Source of the DNA: Sipunculus nudus
Lineage: Eukaryota > Annelida > Sipuncula > Golfingiida > Sipunculidae
Assembly (NCBI GenBank): GCA_026874595.1
Contig: CM049315.1
Coordinates: 66,095,416-66,159,415 of the forward strand
Direction of reading: 5' to 3'
DNA: 64,000 nt
The translations under genes were made by a program, and so were the position numbers. The notes below the pieces were generated by a model that saw only the letters and a program-made list of their open reading frames with translations, ran no database searches and had not been told where the DNA came from. Positions 24,780 to 37,665 of the stretch are shown in pieces; position 1 is the stretch's first letter, and each line of letters begins with the position of its first letter.

Positions 24780-25152
24780 AGACACAAACATTGTGAAAAA
24801 CACACCCACAAACAGGCATGAGCAACTAACCAACATGCTTGCCGAAATCGAAGATTTCCGGCAAGCAACAAACACACAAACATCGTGAAAAAAAACGCAC
24901 CCACAAACAGACATGAGCAACTAACCAACATGCTTGCCGAAATCGAAGATTTCCGGCAAGCAACAAGCACACAAACATCGTGAAAAACGCACCCACAAAC
25001 AGACATGAGCAACTAACCAACATGCTTGCCGAAATCGAAGATTTCCGGCAAGCAACAAACACACAAACATCGTGAAAACACACCCACAAACAGATATGAG
25101 CAACTAAGCAACAAGCACACAAACATCGTGAAAAACACACACACAAACAGAC
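24780..25152. repeat. Tandem repeat, about 92-bp unit, with internal hairpin
   Basis: There are about four units plus partial ends. ACAGACATGAGCAACTAACC or a near variant recurs at about 24814, 24907, 24999 and 25091, giving a period near 92 bp; the last unit is internally deleted. Each full unit contains the near-palindrome CTTGCCGAAATC - GAA - GATTTCCGGCAAG. Open frames run through the array on minus because the unit lacks stops; they are not considered genes. Confidence 0.85.
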
Positions 25153-25154
25153 AT

Positions 25155-25325
25155 ACGCAAGATATCGGAATAGGCTCCTTTTAATGTTTAACATTACGTA
25201 GAGATGAAATAAAACAAAGCCTACAGGACTAATGCGAACCTGTGCAATGAGATATACCGCAGTTATAATGCTTCACTGCTGGGCCGTTACTTTTCAAGGG
25301 CATCTGTGACATGTATATCACAGCA
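25155..25325 (+). repeat. Dispersed repeat, about 165 bp, copy 1
   Basis: Starts AGATATCGGAATAGGCTCC and includes CCTAATGCGAACCTGTGCAA-like and ATGCTTCACTGCTGGGCC blocks. A direct copy lies at 28888-29050 with about 90% visible identity. In both places the upstream sequences differ, so AGATATCGG may be a true end. Confidence 0.8.
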
Positions 25326-25329
25326 GTTA

Positions 25330-28300
25330 CTACAGCACATATAGTGGTCACTTAATGCCTGTGTGTGCTGCAGTGGTAACTGATACCCCCAGCTGCTGGC
25401 TGGGTGTAGTTGCATAGCAACCACAGAGCATTAAGGGTAGATGGATCATGACATTTTGTTAAAAAAATGCTTGAATTGACCAATACAAACTGCATTTGTC
25501 CTATTAACTCAATCTTTTCATCAACTTCATTAATAAACCTGTCAATACATGTTTTTGATTGGCCTGTAAGACAATAACATATGCCACAGTAAAGGCATGA
25601 AGGCGGGGCTAACAACACCAGGGTACCAGGTTAATTGGACATTTTTAACTGGCTATAACTATTCTATTCCAATTTCAACCACAAAATGATTTCATTTTTT
25701 TTTACACTCAGTGTAACACCCTAAATTCATTGTGTCCGGCAATTTTAGGCCTACACTGGTGCACTACAGTGGTCAAAATAGACCTACCTATGGGTACACT
25801 GTGCTTGTTTGACCATTTTTTATGTCATTTCATATACCTGACAATTAAAGCGATGCCAAATTATAATCTCCTTTAATTTATCATCAATATATAAGACCAT
25901 CAGTAAATTAATTTAATTAATATAAATTCATATGAATGATAAAGAATTTAAGTTATGTACACTAACTTGATGACTGGAAAATGTTATTTAATATATATAG
26001 TGAACCGCACGGAAATCTGACGTGTTACTCTCATATAAACCTATAATATTCATAGTGATGTTAATCTTAAAAACTGGTTTAGCATGAGTTTAATGTGTAT
26101 TCATTTTCAATTACGGTTATATAAGCTTATTGGAGAGCCACAATGCACAAGTGAAAAAAAATGTGTAAATATGTGATTTCTAATTATGGTAATACATATA
26201 TTACTTATATAGAATATGATGTGTATTTATTTTCATGTACTCTTTTATAAGCTTGTGGAAGAGTCAGATGGGCAGGTCCCTGACTTACGAAAAAAGATGT
26301 TGGACTATATTTATTGAAAAAATAAAGTAAATAAATCTTTAAAACATGAACTGTTTCCTAGGGTAGTGTAGGGTTAGCGAATTGATTCTATGATATTTTT
26401 TGTATTTACTTCAGTTAATATATTAACAAGAACATTCAACAGAGAAGAGTTCAATATGAACAAGTTAATTTATTTCATATATTTAAATAATTGAAATATT
26501 TATAAATTTAATGGGTTACGGAATGACAGAAGTGAGGTAACAGAACAAATGCTTTTGAAGGCATATTGAACATACAAAATATAACTTTGGTGGCTTTTTT
26601 TATAAAACGCTGTAGGAATCTTTCAAAAATCCATACATATCTGATTCATAAAGCAAAAGTTTAATTTGCTGTGCATCATCAGTGTTATCCTAGCAATCAC
26701 CCTTCAAGAAACACCAAAGAATGATGAGTCTGTGGTGAGAAATGTATAATTGTAAATACGTGTATTTCATATCTGATTTAAGCCTGGGTAATTATGCAAG
26801 GTCAAACTCAAAGCTGTATACTGGCATTTTTATGAGGTCAATTTGAATACATTACTATAAAAATAAGCATTTTCTTTAAATGATCATGGATAAGTCTTGC
26901 TTTATTCGAAACAAATGAAAGAAAATACAAGTTCCATTATAAGCACAAGTAGGATACTGTGTTAATCATTCCGTAACCTCAGCATACACTGCCATGAATT
27001 ATCGTTAATATTATTTATTAAATATAACAATTTCGAGTGATTATATTTATTTGAAGCTTTTTAGGCATTATAAGAAGATCTGAAATTGGAACCTTTGATC
27101 ACTCCTTCTTGTGTTTTTTATACTTTTTTTCTTTCTTTTTGGTTATGGAATGAGTGATAATAAGAGTATTATAATTAGTATCAAACAGGACCTTATCTTT
27201 GCCCCAGGGTTTGTAAAATTGAAAAAGCGATAGATTATGTTCCTGGGATTAAATATGACAGGCAACAAGTTTTATGTTATTGATTTAATAGATAATGGAG
27301 ATGAGGAAATTTTACACATGCACATGTTTATTACAGTCATTTTTTAAAGCATAAACTTCACAATGAAATATCTTGCACATTTTTCGAAATATAACTGATT
27401 TTTTAAAACATATCCTGATAGGAATATGTATAAATCTTGCATTGGAAAGTAAATTGAAATTTTAATGTTTATGTCTTATTTTCATGGACCTGCCTGGAAA
27501 AATGTGCAAACGTGTGATTCCTAAAGGTGGTCATATATAGAGTTTCTGGACTGGTCCACAATTTAAGGCTTGACGCTAACAAAAATACGGGACCGCTTAT
27601 TCCTGGACTGAATTTATAAACATTTATGCGAAACAGATGATTTCATGGATTGATTTCATGGATTTATTTTCATCCTACAAATCTTGTTACTAACCTCTCA
27701 AAGAAAGTCTCTTATCTAAAATGTATTTAAAATAATGGCAGCTGGTATAGTTTAATAAAGGTGTATTATTAGTATCATTACTATTATATATATATATATA
27801 TTCTCTTAGACCGTAAAGAGTAATTTTTGGTTATTAACCTATGATTGAAGTGACATGTCAGTGCCCCCTGTTCTGTTGCACCTTGCTGATGCTTTTTCTG
27901 ATGTTTCACTTTGTATCAAAGTATAATAAGAACAATTCCTATACATTAACTACATTAAATGCAGCCATATACTATATAAACTTTGTCAATCCGCAGCCTT
28001 CCTTACCCAGCAAAGTCTTTTATTCAACCCAGCCCCCCCCCCCCCCCCCCGCAATTCCGCCTAATTTGGTTTATGCTCTAACCACCATGAAATTGAAGAT
28101 ATCCGGCAAGCAATTGACTTTATATACAACATGTCATATTAGGATGCCAATGACGATAACGTCAGATACAAGGTCATAATATAATGCCACTTGATACGGT
28201 GGTTGAAAATCAGGCTGAACAAAGGTCGAAAATGTCTTGACAAACACATGCACAGGTGAGTATATAATCTATATAGTTATTCCCGGAGGTAATTAAAATA

Positions 28301-28880
28301 TCATGTTCATCAAATCAACAAAAACCACTAAGGAATATGCTTAGACTAGACCATGGTACACGCACGCTTCCGAGTCACTAGGCGTTTCAAGATATTTGCA
28401 AATGGAAAAATATTGCCGCCCTCTTTTTGGGATTTTACCATTTTTAGAACTTGGTGCGCGTATGAGTTGCTGAGGAGTCTCTTAAAGCCAGCTTTTCACC
28501 AACCTTTTTTACAGAATGCCTGTGATTTCTGGCTTACTCTGCGTATATATTAATGAATTATGGGGGATTTCTGTTGAAAGAGTTCTCATAATGCCTCCTT
28601 GACAGATGTATGAGCTTGAATATCTATTTTCTATAAGTAAACATACTACTGTTGACAATGGAAAAACCATGTAACCTAAGTGGTTGATTGCATACAGAAG
28701 TTAAAAGGTCTCTAGTTGAAAAACACCCTTTGCAAAAATCTGGTGCGACCAACTGCCGCAACATTTCCTAATTGAATATGTTTTGATTATGTTCGCATGT
28801 TATAAACACATGGATAAAACGATAGGAACGGCATTTTCTGGTCATTTTTTATGAAAGATTCAAGGGATTATCTTCAGTTT
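25330..28880. other. No gene recognised; very AT-rich
   Basis: About 3.5 kb without recognisable coding sequence. There is a short (AT)n at about 27785-27801 and a poly(C) tract at about 28032-28050. The 112-codon frame at 27841-28179 reads through the poly(C) as poly-Pro and has no supporting motif. Confidence 0.5.
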
Positions 28881-28887
28881 ATAAACG

Positions 28888-29050
28888 TCAGATATCGGAA
28901 TAGGCTCCTTTAATGTTTAACATTACGTAGGGATAAAATAAAACAAGGCCTACAAGCCTAATGCGAACCTGTGCAATGAGATATACCTCAGGTATAATGC
29001 TTCACTGCTGGGCCTTTACTTTTCAAGTGCATGAGTGACATGTATGTACA
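28888..29050 (+). repeat. Dispersed repeat, about 165 bp, copy 2
   Basis: A direct copy of 25155-25325, with matching AGATATCGGAATAGGCTCC start and GTGACATGTATGTA-like end. Confidence 0.8.
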
Positions 29051-29139
29051 ATTTAAGCACTGCACATTTTGAACCAGAGTGCATGCACCAATTACACAAA
29101 CGTCATTGCTGAAATATTCCATGGATACACACAACACAA

Positions 29140-30030
29140 AAATTATTGTAAGTGGCACCACCAGTGTCGTGTACGAGAAACCCATAAAAAATGTATTGAC
29201 ATGAAAAAAAATCAAGCAGATACTTCAAACCACTGTATGGCTATGTTCAAAGATGCATGAAACAACTAGAAAACCGGTAGTCGACAAGCGACAACATGTC
29301 TCCGCTGAAGTCAGAGTGGTGCGGGTGAAGTGACGGATGGATTGAAGGGTATGTCACACCACTGCTGAATATAGTCAACTAAAGCTCTGAGAAAAGAGCA
29401 TTAATTTATTAAACGAAAACACCTGCCACCAAATGTAAGGTCTACTAGAAAAATCTCAAAGATGGATTGACATGCCAAATTTCAGATCAATACGTTGATC
29501 TACTCCTGAGATATGAGCAATTTTCACCCAAAGAACGCTTGCAGAAAACGATTGCAGATGGCGCCAGCAGACTTGAGTTCATGATGGTAGACTCCAAGAT
29601 CTATGGGTATGCGCAATTTCAGGCCTTTACTGAAAATCACTGCTGAGAAAAGGGCATTAAATTATTCTACATAAACCGGAAGGTAGGTGGTGCCACCTGT
29701 CTGGTTTACGAGACAACATTTCAAGATGGATAAACAGGGCAAATTTCAGACCAATACCTTGACCCACTCCTGCGGTATGAGCAATTTTCACCCAAAGCAA
29801 TGTGAGGATAGACGCCATTGGATAGCAATTGCAGATGGCACAACAAGTCTTGGGTACAAGATGTAGGAGTCCAAGATCTATAAATATGCACAATATCATG
29901 CCAATACTGCCAATCACTTCTGAGAAAGGGGCATAAATTTATTTCTACAAAAACGGAAAGGTAAGAGGCGCCTTTTGTCTGGTTTGTGAGAAAACCTCCT
30001 AAGATGGATGAACATGCCAACTTTAAGAAC
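29140..30030 (+). repeat. Tandem repeat of about 260-280-bp units
   Basis: The phrase AAGATGGAT-AACATGCC recurs at about 29457, 29719 and 30000, and a diverged unit starts near 29150. Each unit carries GTGGYGCCACC-like and CTCCTGAGATATGAGCAA-like blocks. The units are diverged (substitutions and indels), so the array is old. No coding potential. Confidence 0.7.
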
Positions 30031-30379
30031 AATACCTTGGGCCCAGCAAGGAGAAACTAAACTGAACTTAAGAGCCCTGACATGCAGCCTTGAGGGGCAT
30101 GGCACCCATGAGGTGGTCTCATGCAGCCTTGAGGAAACGGAGCTGAACTGACCTTATGACCCCTGGCAAACTCAGTGTGCACTCATTGAACTCTTGACCT
30201 ATACCTGGCTGCACCGAGTGAACTCTTGACCTATATCTGGCTGCACTAAGTCTGCAGTCTGTCAAAGCTATAAATACACCGAGACTGACCTTTGGCCTAT
30301 TGCAACATCTGAAACAGTTGGCTATTTGTAGATACAGACACAATCTTGGCCTGTTGGGTAAATCTGTTTACACATACTG

Positions 30380-31190
30380 AAAGATTTTGGCTTAAATGCT
30401 TTTTAGTGAAGCTAGCTCCTGTCGTTTCGGAGATTCTTATGTTAGTTTGGCCAATTGACTAATTTCAGATTCCTGTAACTCGGCCAAATTTAGTCAAACT
30501 GGAACCAATCGAACAAACTTGAGAGCGCTTATCCCTTGGATCATTTTTTGTGAAATATTGAACAATCTGGTTCAATGATTTTGGAGAAAAAGATTTTCAA
30601 GCTTTTCCCCCGTAAAATGTGAACAAATGCAGGTGGCGAAAAAAACTGTATTCCAGAACATTTGATAGGTGACTGCTTTTTGTGTAAATGTTAGGGATGC
30701 TAGCTCCTGCTGTTCCTGAAAGAAAAATATGGGTTAATGTACTGAAAATCGATGACCCCCGTACAAAAAAAAAATAATGCAGGTTGCGCCATCAATACCT
30801 AAATTTCAGATAATACTCATGTGACCAAAATTGGCATTAATTTGGTGATGATAGCTCCAGCCGATTCTAAGATTACTTTTAGTATGCTTTTTCTGACAGA
30901 TGACTAAGTTTAACTTCCTGTTACTCGGCCAAAAATCAACGAACTTGAGCCAAATGAGAACAAACTTGGAAGAGGTCATTCAAGGAATCATTTTTGTGAA
31001 ATATTGGACAATTTGGCTGAATAGTTTTGGAATCAAAATTTGAGTAAAATCTATGAAAATATAAGAAAATGCAGGAAGCAAAAAAAAAAAGAAAAATCCG
31101 TTTTTTAGATTACTAATTTCTTTGCATAAAACTTGGTGTTGCTATCTTCTGGCGTTTTCGAGATGGTTAACGTATAGACGACGGGCGACG
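30380..31190 (+). repeat. Two diverged tandem units of about 445 bp
   Basis: The block TAACTCGGCCAAATT / TTACTCGGCCAAAAAT, followed by TTTTGTGAAATATTG-ACAAT, occurs at about 30476 and 30922. Related GCTAGCTCCTG / ATAGCTCCAGCCG segments precede each. It resembles the neighbouring 29140-30030 repeat in style and may belong to the same interspersed family. Confidence 0.6.
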
Positions 31191-31197
31191 CCATAAG

Positions 31198-34100
31198 TTA
31201 AGAAATGGGTATGTGCAAAAATAGTTATTTAAAGTTGCGCTGACGTTCATTAAGTGTAGGTAATCATAAATATATCGGAGTCATAAAGGAATAAAAACAG
31301 TATGTGGATGTTAGTTATTTTAGCGAAGACCTGAAGGGTTGCTGCTGGTACATTCTATTAAGTAACAGAAATTGAATCGATAGTAGTAGATGATATCTTC
31401 TCCTTTTGAATTCCAAGCTGTCTTTGCACGACATGGGAGTGGGATGGGAGTGGCATGGAAGTGATGTGGTATGGAGAGGAAGGACGGTAAATGCCTACTA
31501 TAAATTGAGGATGCGGGCGCGGTCTTCATCAGAGTGTTCCCCCGGCTTCTTCTTGACGATACGGGTCAAACGGGCACCATTCTTTCCGCAGAAAAAAAAA
31601 TTCCACTTTGAGGCTGTCATCGGAGTACATTACTGTCTATTTCAAACCCTGACCTCGCAAAAAATTCAAAACTACTCATGACAGCTGCCATTTTGCTTAA
31701 ACCCTAAAAAGCGGGTGTAGCAAGTTATATTTCGAGATTAAAGGTATACCGCTAGTGGCACTAACTGAAAAGTATATTGTAACATGTAATCTGACCAAAC
31801 CATTAATGGTTAAGCAGGGAGAAAATCAAATATCGGAGGTGCATTTAACTATTTTTTTGTTTATTTATTAAAAACTTTAATCACTGGAATCTTAAGATTA
31901 AAGTAATAATCAAGAATTGTCTCATTGTAACATGATGTAAACTCCGTTGATAAATATGCAAAAGATAATGATAAACACTTCAGTGTTAGCATATGAACCA
32001 TGTCAATCCAAGGTATAACAGGTAAAACAAATGATATATAAAACCTATACCTAGGTAAAAATCAAACTCGCATCTATAATGAACTCAGAACTCATATCTG
32101 TCAAAGTTTACTTACATATAAGATCTCTGTTAAAAAATTGTCACGGTATTATCATTTTATCTTTTCTAAAAAAAATATTGCCTAAGGATGTACACTTATA
32201 AGAATGCCAGATATATAAGAAACATATTGATATTGTTATAACACGTATGCAAACGTATGCACTGATATAATGCTTTTGTCAATACTAAAAAGATCAGATT
32301 TATTCAAAGCACTATTCAAACATTATATCTTTGTTTTTCCCTACAACAAATTAATTTGACAATTTAAGGAAATAAGATTTTTAGTTCACGCATATCAGCA
32401 TAATTAAAAGGAAGAAGTAACAGAGAATGTCCAGCTCATGTTCGTGTGATGTTTGATTGAGAGTGAATGACTATGTTATCTCTTCTCCAGGCATCCCATA
32501 GATGACTCTTACAGAGGAGAAAAGATATGTTAAGAAATGAGTATGTGCAAAAATAGTTATTCAAAGTTGCGCTGCCGCTCATAAAGTGTAGGTAATCATA
32601 AATATATCGGAGTCATAAAGGAATAAAAACAGTTATGTGGATGTTAGTTATTTTTGCGAAGACCTGAAGGGTTGCTGCTGGTACATTCTATTAAGTAAAA
32701 GAAATTGAATCGATAGTAGTAGATGATATCTTCTCCTTTTGAATTCCAAGCTGTCTTTGCACGACATGGTAGTGGCATGGGAGTGGCATGGAAGTGATGT
32801 GGTATGGAGATGAAGGACGGTAAATGCCTGCTATAAATAGAGGATGCGGGCGCGGTCTTTATTAGAGTGTTCCCCCGGCTTCTTCTTGACGATACGGGTC
32901 AAACGGGCACCATTCTTTCCGCAGAAAAAAAAATTCCACTTTGAGGCTGTCATCGGAGTACATTACTGTCTATTTCAAACCCTGACCTCGCAAAAAATTC
33001 AAAACTACTCATGACAGCTGCCATTTTGCTTAAACTCTAAAAAGCGGATGTAGCAAGTTATATTTCGAGATTAAAGGTATACCGCTAGTGGCACTAACTG
33101 TAAAGTATATTGTAACATGTATTCTGGCCAAACCATTAATGGTTAAGTTGGGAGAAAACCAAATATCGGAGTTGCTTTTAACAATTTTTTTTATTTATTA
33201 AAAACTTTAATCACTGGAATCTTAAGATTCAAGTAATAATCAAGAATTGTTTCATTGTAACATGATGTAAACTCCGTTGATAAATATGCTAAAGATAATG
33301 ATAAACACTTCAATGTTAGCATATGAACCATGTCAATCCAAGGTATAACAGGTAAAACAAAAGATATATAAAACCTATACCTAGGTAAAAATCAAACTCG
33401 CATCTATAATGAACTCAGAACTCATATCTGTCAAAGTTTACTTACATATAAGATCTCTGGTAAAAAATTGTCACGGTATTATCATTTTATCTTTTCTTAA
33501 AAAATATTGCCTAAGGATGTACACTTAGAAGAATGCCAGATATATAAGAAACATATTGATATTGTTATAACACGTATACAAACGTATGCACTGATATATT
33601 GCTTTTGCCAATACTAAAAATAATCAGATTTATTCAAAGCACTATTCAAACATTATATCTTTGTTTTTCCCTACAACAAATTAATTTGACAATTTAAGGA
33701 AATAAGATTTTTAGTTCACGCATATCAGCATAATTAAAAGGAAGAAGTAACAGAGAATGTCCAGCTCATGTTCGTGTGATGTTTGATTGAGAGTGAATGA
33801 CTATGTTATCTCTTCTCCAGGCATCCCATAGATGACTCTTACAGAGGAGAAAAGATATGTTAAGAAATGGGTATGTGCAAAAATAGTTATTCAAAGTTGC
33901 GCTGCCGCTCATAAAGTGTAGGTAATCATAAATATATCGAAGTCATGAAGGAATAAAAAAACAGTATGTGATTGTTAGTTATTTTAGAGAAAACCTGAAG
34001 GGTTGATGCTGGTACATTCTATTAAGTAAAAGAAATTGAATCGATAGTAGTAGATGATATTTTTCCTTTTGAATTCCAAGCTGTCTTTGCACGACATGGG

Positions 34101-34545
34101 AGTGGCATAGGAGTGGCATGGAAGTGATGTGGTATGGAGAGGAAGGACGGTAAATGCCTACTATAAATTGAGGAAGCGGTCGCGGTCTTCATCAGAGGGT
34201 TCCCCCGGCTTCTTCTTGACGATACGGGTCAAACGGACACCATTCTTTCCGCAGAAAAAAAAATCCACTTTGAGGCTGTCATCGGAGTACATTACTGTCT
34301 ATTTCAAACCCTGACCTCGCAAAAAGTTCAAGACTACTCATGACAGCTGCCATTTTGATTAAAGACTAAAAGGCAGATGTAGCAAGTTATATTTCGAGAT
34401 TAAAGGTATACCGCTAGTGGCACTAACTGTAAAGTATTTTGTAACATGTATTCTGGCCAAATCATTAGGGTTAAGTTGGAGAAAACCAAATATCGGAGGT
34501 GCAGTTAACTATTTCTTTTTATTTATTAAAAACTTTAATCACTGA
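31198..34545. repeat. Segmental tandem repeat, 1.33-kb unit, 2.5 copies
   Basis: Unit starts (TTAAGAAATGRGTATGTGC) fall at 31198, 32530 and 33860, giving periods of 1332 and 1330 bp. The third copy breaks off at about 34545 within AAACTTTAATCACTG. Identity between copies is high by eye (roughly 95%), so the duplication is recent. A GC-richer core (about 31500-31690 and its equivalents) reads on minus, in all three copies, as a short frame with KNGARLTRIVKKKPGE-like sequence. I do not recognise that peptide. An ATG occurs upstream of the core in another frame, so coding is doubtful. Confidence 0.9.
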
Positions 34546-34589
34546 TATTCATGTTCTATATCCATGTTCTACGGAACTGTCAGATCATG

Positions 34590-34725
34590 AACCCGCAGCC
34601 CCCCCCCCCCCCCCCCCCCACAGACTTTATTTTGGCCCGCCCCGCACTTTCTTATATGTAGCCCGCCCCGCCCCGTAAAGAATCCTACGGGTCAAAACCC
34701 GCCCCGCGCGGGGCCCTAGTCTATA
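34590..34725. repeat. Poly(C) and CCCGCCCCG-rich patch
   Basis: A run of about 23 C's (34597-34619) is followed by repeated GCCCGCCCCG words and GGGTCAAAACCCGCCCCG, then GCGCGGGGCCC. Inward-reading GGGGCGGGTTTTGACCC words resemble ends of some hAT transposons, but no partner end was found. It stands out sharply from the AT-rich surroundings. Confidence 0.45.
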
Positions 34726-35279
34726 ATCGGTGTTTTCGAGTTTTATATAGCCCGAGTTTTGATAAGGCCGCCTCTATCAAAGATAGCGGAAGAAAAAAAT
34801 GCAAACATCGATTTTTAGTTCCATTTTGATTCAAAGATTCGAAAAAGTATGTTTGCAAAAATTTATATGAAAATTCGACAGATTCCAGAATTCAGGCAGC
34901 ATCGCATACACTATAAGCAGGGGAAACTCAAAATATCCTTATATAAAGCCTTAAAACAGTTATATCAATTGAGAAACAAATATAAGCAGGCTACTTTCAT
35001 TTTTATTGGTTTGGTAAGGATATATGTATGCATGGTAAGAAGAGGGAGATGGTAATAAAGTTAGTCACCGATATGTTTTTACAAAAGATTCCAGGAAATT
35101 GGACGGCAAGAGATTTTAAATTAATAAAGAAAAATACTCAGTATATATAGTGAGATGAATCAGGCATTGAAACAGAACAATACTTAACTAAAATCCAATA
35201 CATGATATATATCAGAATCTCTCTCTCTCTCTCCGCCACCGACCGACGAAAGACAAAGTATAAAAGAAAGACAACCTAC

Positions 35280-35421
35280 CTGCAGCACCGGACATCTCAG
35301 CACCAAACGGGAAGGCATAGTCTTGTTTTCTGTGAGGAAGAAGAACTAAAACAGACAACTTGAGACTGTCAGCAACTGTGCTGATGAGAAGCAGTAGGAA
35401 CAAAACAGGAGGAGTTGCCAT
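35280..35421 (-). CDS. Putative first coding exon, receptor with natriuretic-receptor-like ligand domain
   Basis: On minus, ATG at 35421 opens a 47-codon reading frame that runs into a consensus splice donor (CTGCAG at the exon end, GTAGGT as the intron start at 35279, phase 1). Residues 2-18 form a signal peptide (ATPPVLFLLLLISTVA). After it comes LKLSVLVLLPHRKQDYAFPF, which resembles the start of the extracellular ligand-binding domain of natriuretic peptide receptors and receptor guanylate cyclases (a VLVLLP-type first strand, then Y-F and an alpha helix). An in-frame ATG at 35454 lies upstream; the one at 35421 places the signal peptide at the N-terminus. Downstream exons should lie leftward but I could not identify any. 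A different Venus-flytrap receptor is possible. Confidence 0.5.
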
Positions 35422-36270
35422 TCCCGATGCCGTGCAGACAGCTTGTGACAGCAATCAAGTTTATGATGACTGCCAATGTCGCGTGTCTGCGGAGACTCAA
35501 GTGTTAATGCTGCTGTGAAAACGCCCAATAATCGATACATTAACATACCAACGGGAGTCCGGCGAATGTCATGTTACCCTCTCTTATGAAATACACTATT
35601 CCGCGTGAATAAATAATTACCCTTTGTGTAAAATTAATCTCGCCTGAGCGCGACAGGTACACTGGTATACAAGCTCAGACTAGAGTTTGCGTGTGTAACG
35701 TTGTGTTATGTGTTAATTCATTGGTAACGTACACATGGATCCATTCGCGACGTTATCATTATGCAATTTAACATTCCACGTGTTGCGTAACGCACTCGCA
35801 CTATGACGCGATAAAGCGTTATCGTGTGACGTTTGTTTTATAGAACAGAGTAAGTTTGTGAGCATGTTTCATTCTTAAAAGAAGACAAAACGCATCATAA
35901 AGAAAACAAACCTTCACATTACATGTCTTAGTTTGAATGGCGTATCTTGCATTTTAGTATTGTTTATAACATATTTGAACATTTAATGACTTATGCATGT
36001 TGTTATGCCTAAATATTCTTTACTGTCTTTTACTGATGTAATTAACCCGAGCCGAGAGTTATTGCTTCGTTCGGGAGGGGGTAAGGCTGTGTGTTTCAGG
36101 GAAGGTATGAGGAAAGATGTGTTGGAGGAGGGAGGGGTATTCGCAAGACATCGGACGAAATGTATCACGAATATTAATGAAATATGACATAATGATGAGG
36201 AGTGTGAACATCTAAAAGTGATTAAATGTTGGTGTAATTCTCCGCTCAAATAAATTTAGGATGAGCGTTT
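35422..36270. other. Probable 5' flank of the putative receptor exon
   Basis: About 850 bp upstream of the minus-strand exon. It is less AT-rich than the surroundings, with several ACGT/CGCG-containing words (35640-35830). No TATA box at a convincing distance and no transcription start can be assigned. The open frames on both strands at 35983-36249 show no recognisable product. Confidence 0.3.
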
Positions 36271-36274
36271 TTTT

Positions 36275-36300
36275 TTTATTATTATTATTATTATTATAAT
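36275..36300. repeat. (ATT)n microsatellite abutting a transposon end
   Basis: A trinucleotide tract, TTATTATTATT, directly left of the TACAGTAGAACG terminus at 36301. Confidence 0.9.
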
Positions 36301-36998
36301 TACAGTAGAACGCCTGCCAACGGTCACGCCTCAATAACGGTCAATACGTCTATAACGGTCAGTTTTTCCGGTCCCGAATTTTCGACCGTTATATTTCATA
36401 ATCATTTTGTTGTCAATTACGGTCACTCCTCTATTCCGTATTACGGCCAGGTCATTCGGTCCCGCAGGCCGGGAAACGCCTCAATTACGGTCAGGGGCAG
36501 GGCCTCCGTGACATGGGCTCAAAAACTCGAGCGGCCACTTCTGACCTCAATATCATTACACATGATTCCGCTCTCACATATTCCTGTCTGTTAATGAGTG
36601 CCTGGATTAAGGTAACCACTCGACCGTGACTGAGTTGTTTGACACGTAGCCAGCGTCGTACTACCCAACTCAGCCTCATTAGTATGCACAAAAGTAAGGC
36701 ATGTTCCCACCTGCGTGTATGTTTGGGAACCAGTCGTGTGAGCCTGATCTTAATCAGGGTGTTTGTCATTTAATTAACGAATGACAACCAGCGGGTTCCG
36801 ATGATTATGTCATCAGGAAAACGTTAGGCAAACTGTGGATCTTTAAACCTTCTTTAATGTCCTTGTGAACGGGTACATCAAACGAAAACAGTGCTGCAAA
36901 CATCGCACAATTTACTCATACATGAATAATTATGAATGCGAAATAAACATTGTTACATGTATAAAATGTTACGCATACTCTGTCGCAATCACTTTGAC

Positions 36999-37165
36999 CA
37001 TGATGGCGAGCAAGACAAGACATGAACGTGCTCTCAAAGAAATGGTAGATCTGATCAGGAAGGGTGATGACGGGAAAAGCAGCCAACAGCTAGCAGAAAT
37101 CGGTCTTCCGAACTCAAGTTCAAAACATACTTAAAGAGGAATCATGTAACATTATGAGGATTGTA
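36999..37165 (+). pseudogene. Pogo-type transposase N-terminus (CENP-B-like HTH), frameshifted
   Basis: The frame starting with a Met at about 37002 reads MASKTRHERALKEMVDLIRK and continues GDDGKSSQQLAEIGLPNS. This matches the N-terminal psq/CENP-B helix-turn-helix of pogo/Tigger transposases, which binds the element ends. A frameshift near 37123 moves the recognition helix (a QVQNILKEE-like segment) to another frame. The rest of the transposase, including the DDE catalytic domain, is absent; sequence runs into poly(C) at 37198. It is a dead remnant, consistent with the pogo-type end at 36301. Confidence 0.6.
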
Positions 37166-37665
37166 ATAAAGATTTGAACTTGGTTTCGTGTTTTAACCCC
37201 CCCCCCCCCCCACCCCCCCCCCCCCCCCCATCCTGGTCAAGTCCTGTATAACGGCCACTCCTGTATTAAAGGCCGGGTTTCTGAACCCCTTGGTTCAGAC
37301 GGGATTCCCCTTTGAAACATAATAAGTCATGTGACTGTGACTGACAGCTTGAGTCAGGGCTTATCATGCAGACACAAGACTCAGCACATGGATATCTGGT
37401 CTGTGTTTTGGCGCTGGTTATGTGTGTGGCGGGGGGGGGGGGGGGGGGGGGGTGTGAATCAGTAATAAGCATTAAGTGTTCTTCCTGGAAACACTCTTTA
37501 TAATATAAAGAGTTGGGGCTCAGGATGGCATGCAGCAGGTTAAATAATAAACTCTTCAAAGTTGTAAATTTGCATGCATTGAAGTATGTCACACAACAGT
37601 ACAGTAACTAAAATTAACGCACCATATTTACCTTGTTCAATTTATTAAAAATATTGTGGATAAAA

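Noticed and set aside
24780-25152. CRISPR-like regular array with palindromic repeat
   Set aside because: Units are contiguous without unique spacers, and the DNA is eukaryotic.
24717-25194. Several overlapping Cys-rich minus frames (60-122 codons)
   Set aside because: All are read-throughs of the 92-bp tandem repeat in different frames.
37198-37452. Long poly(C) and poly(G) runs as a possible G-quadruplex or regulatory element
   Set aside because: Single homopolymers occur at many places in the window and may be inflated by assembly; nothing ties these to a gene.
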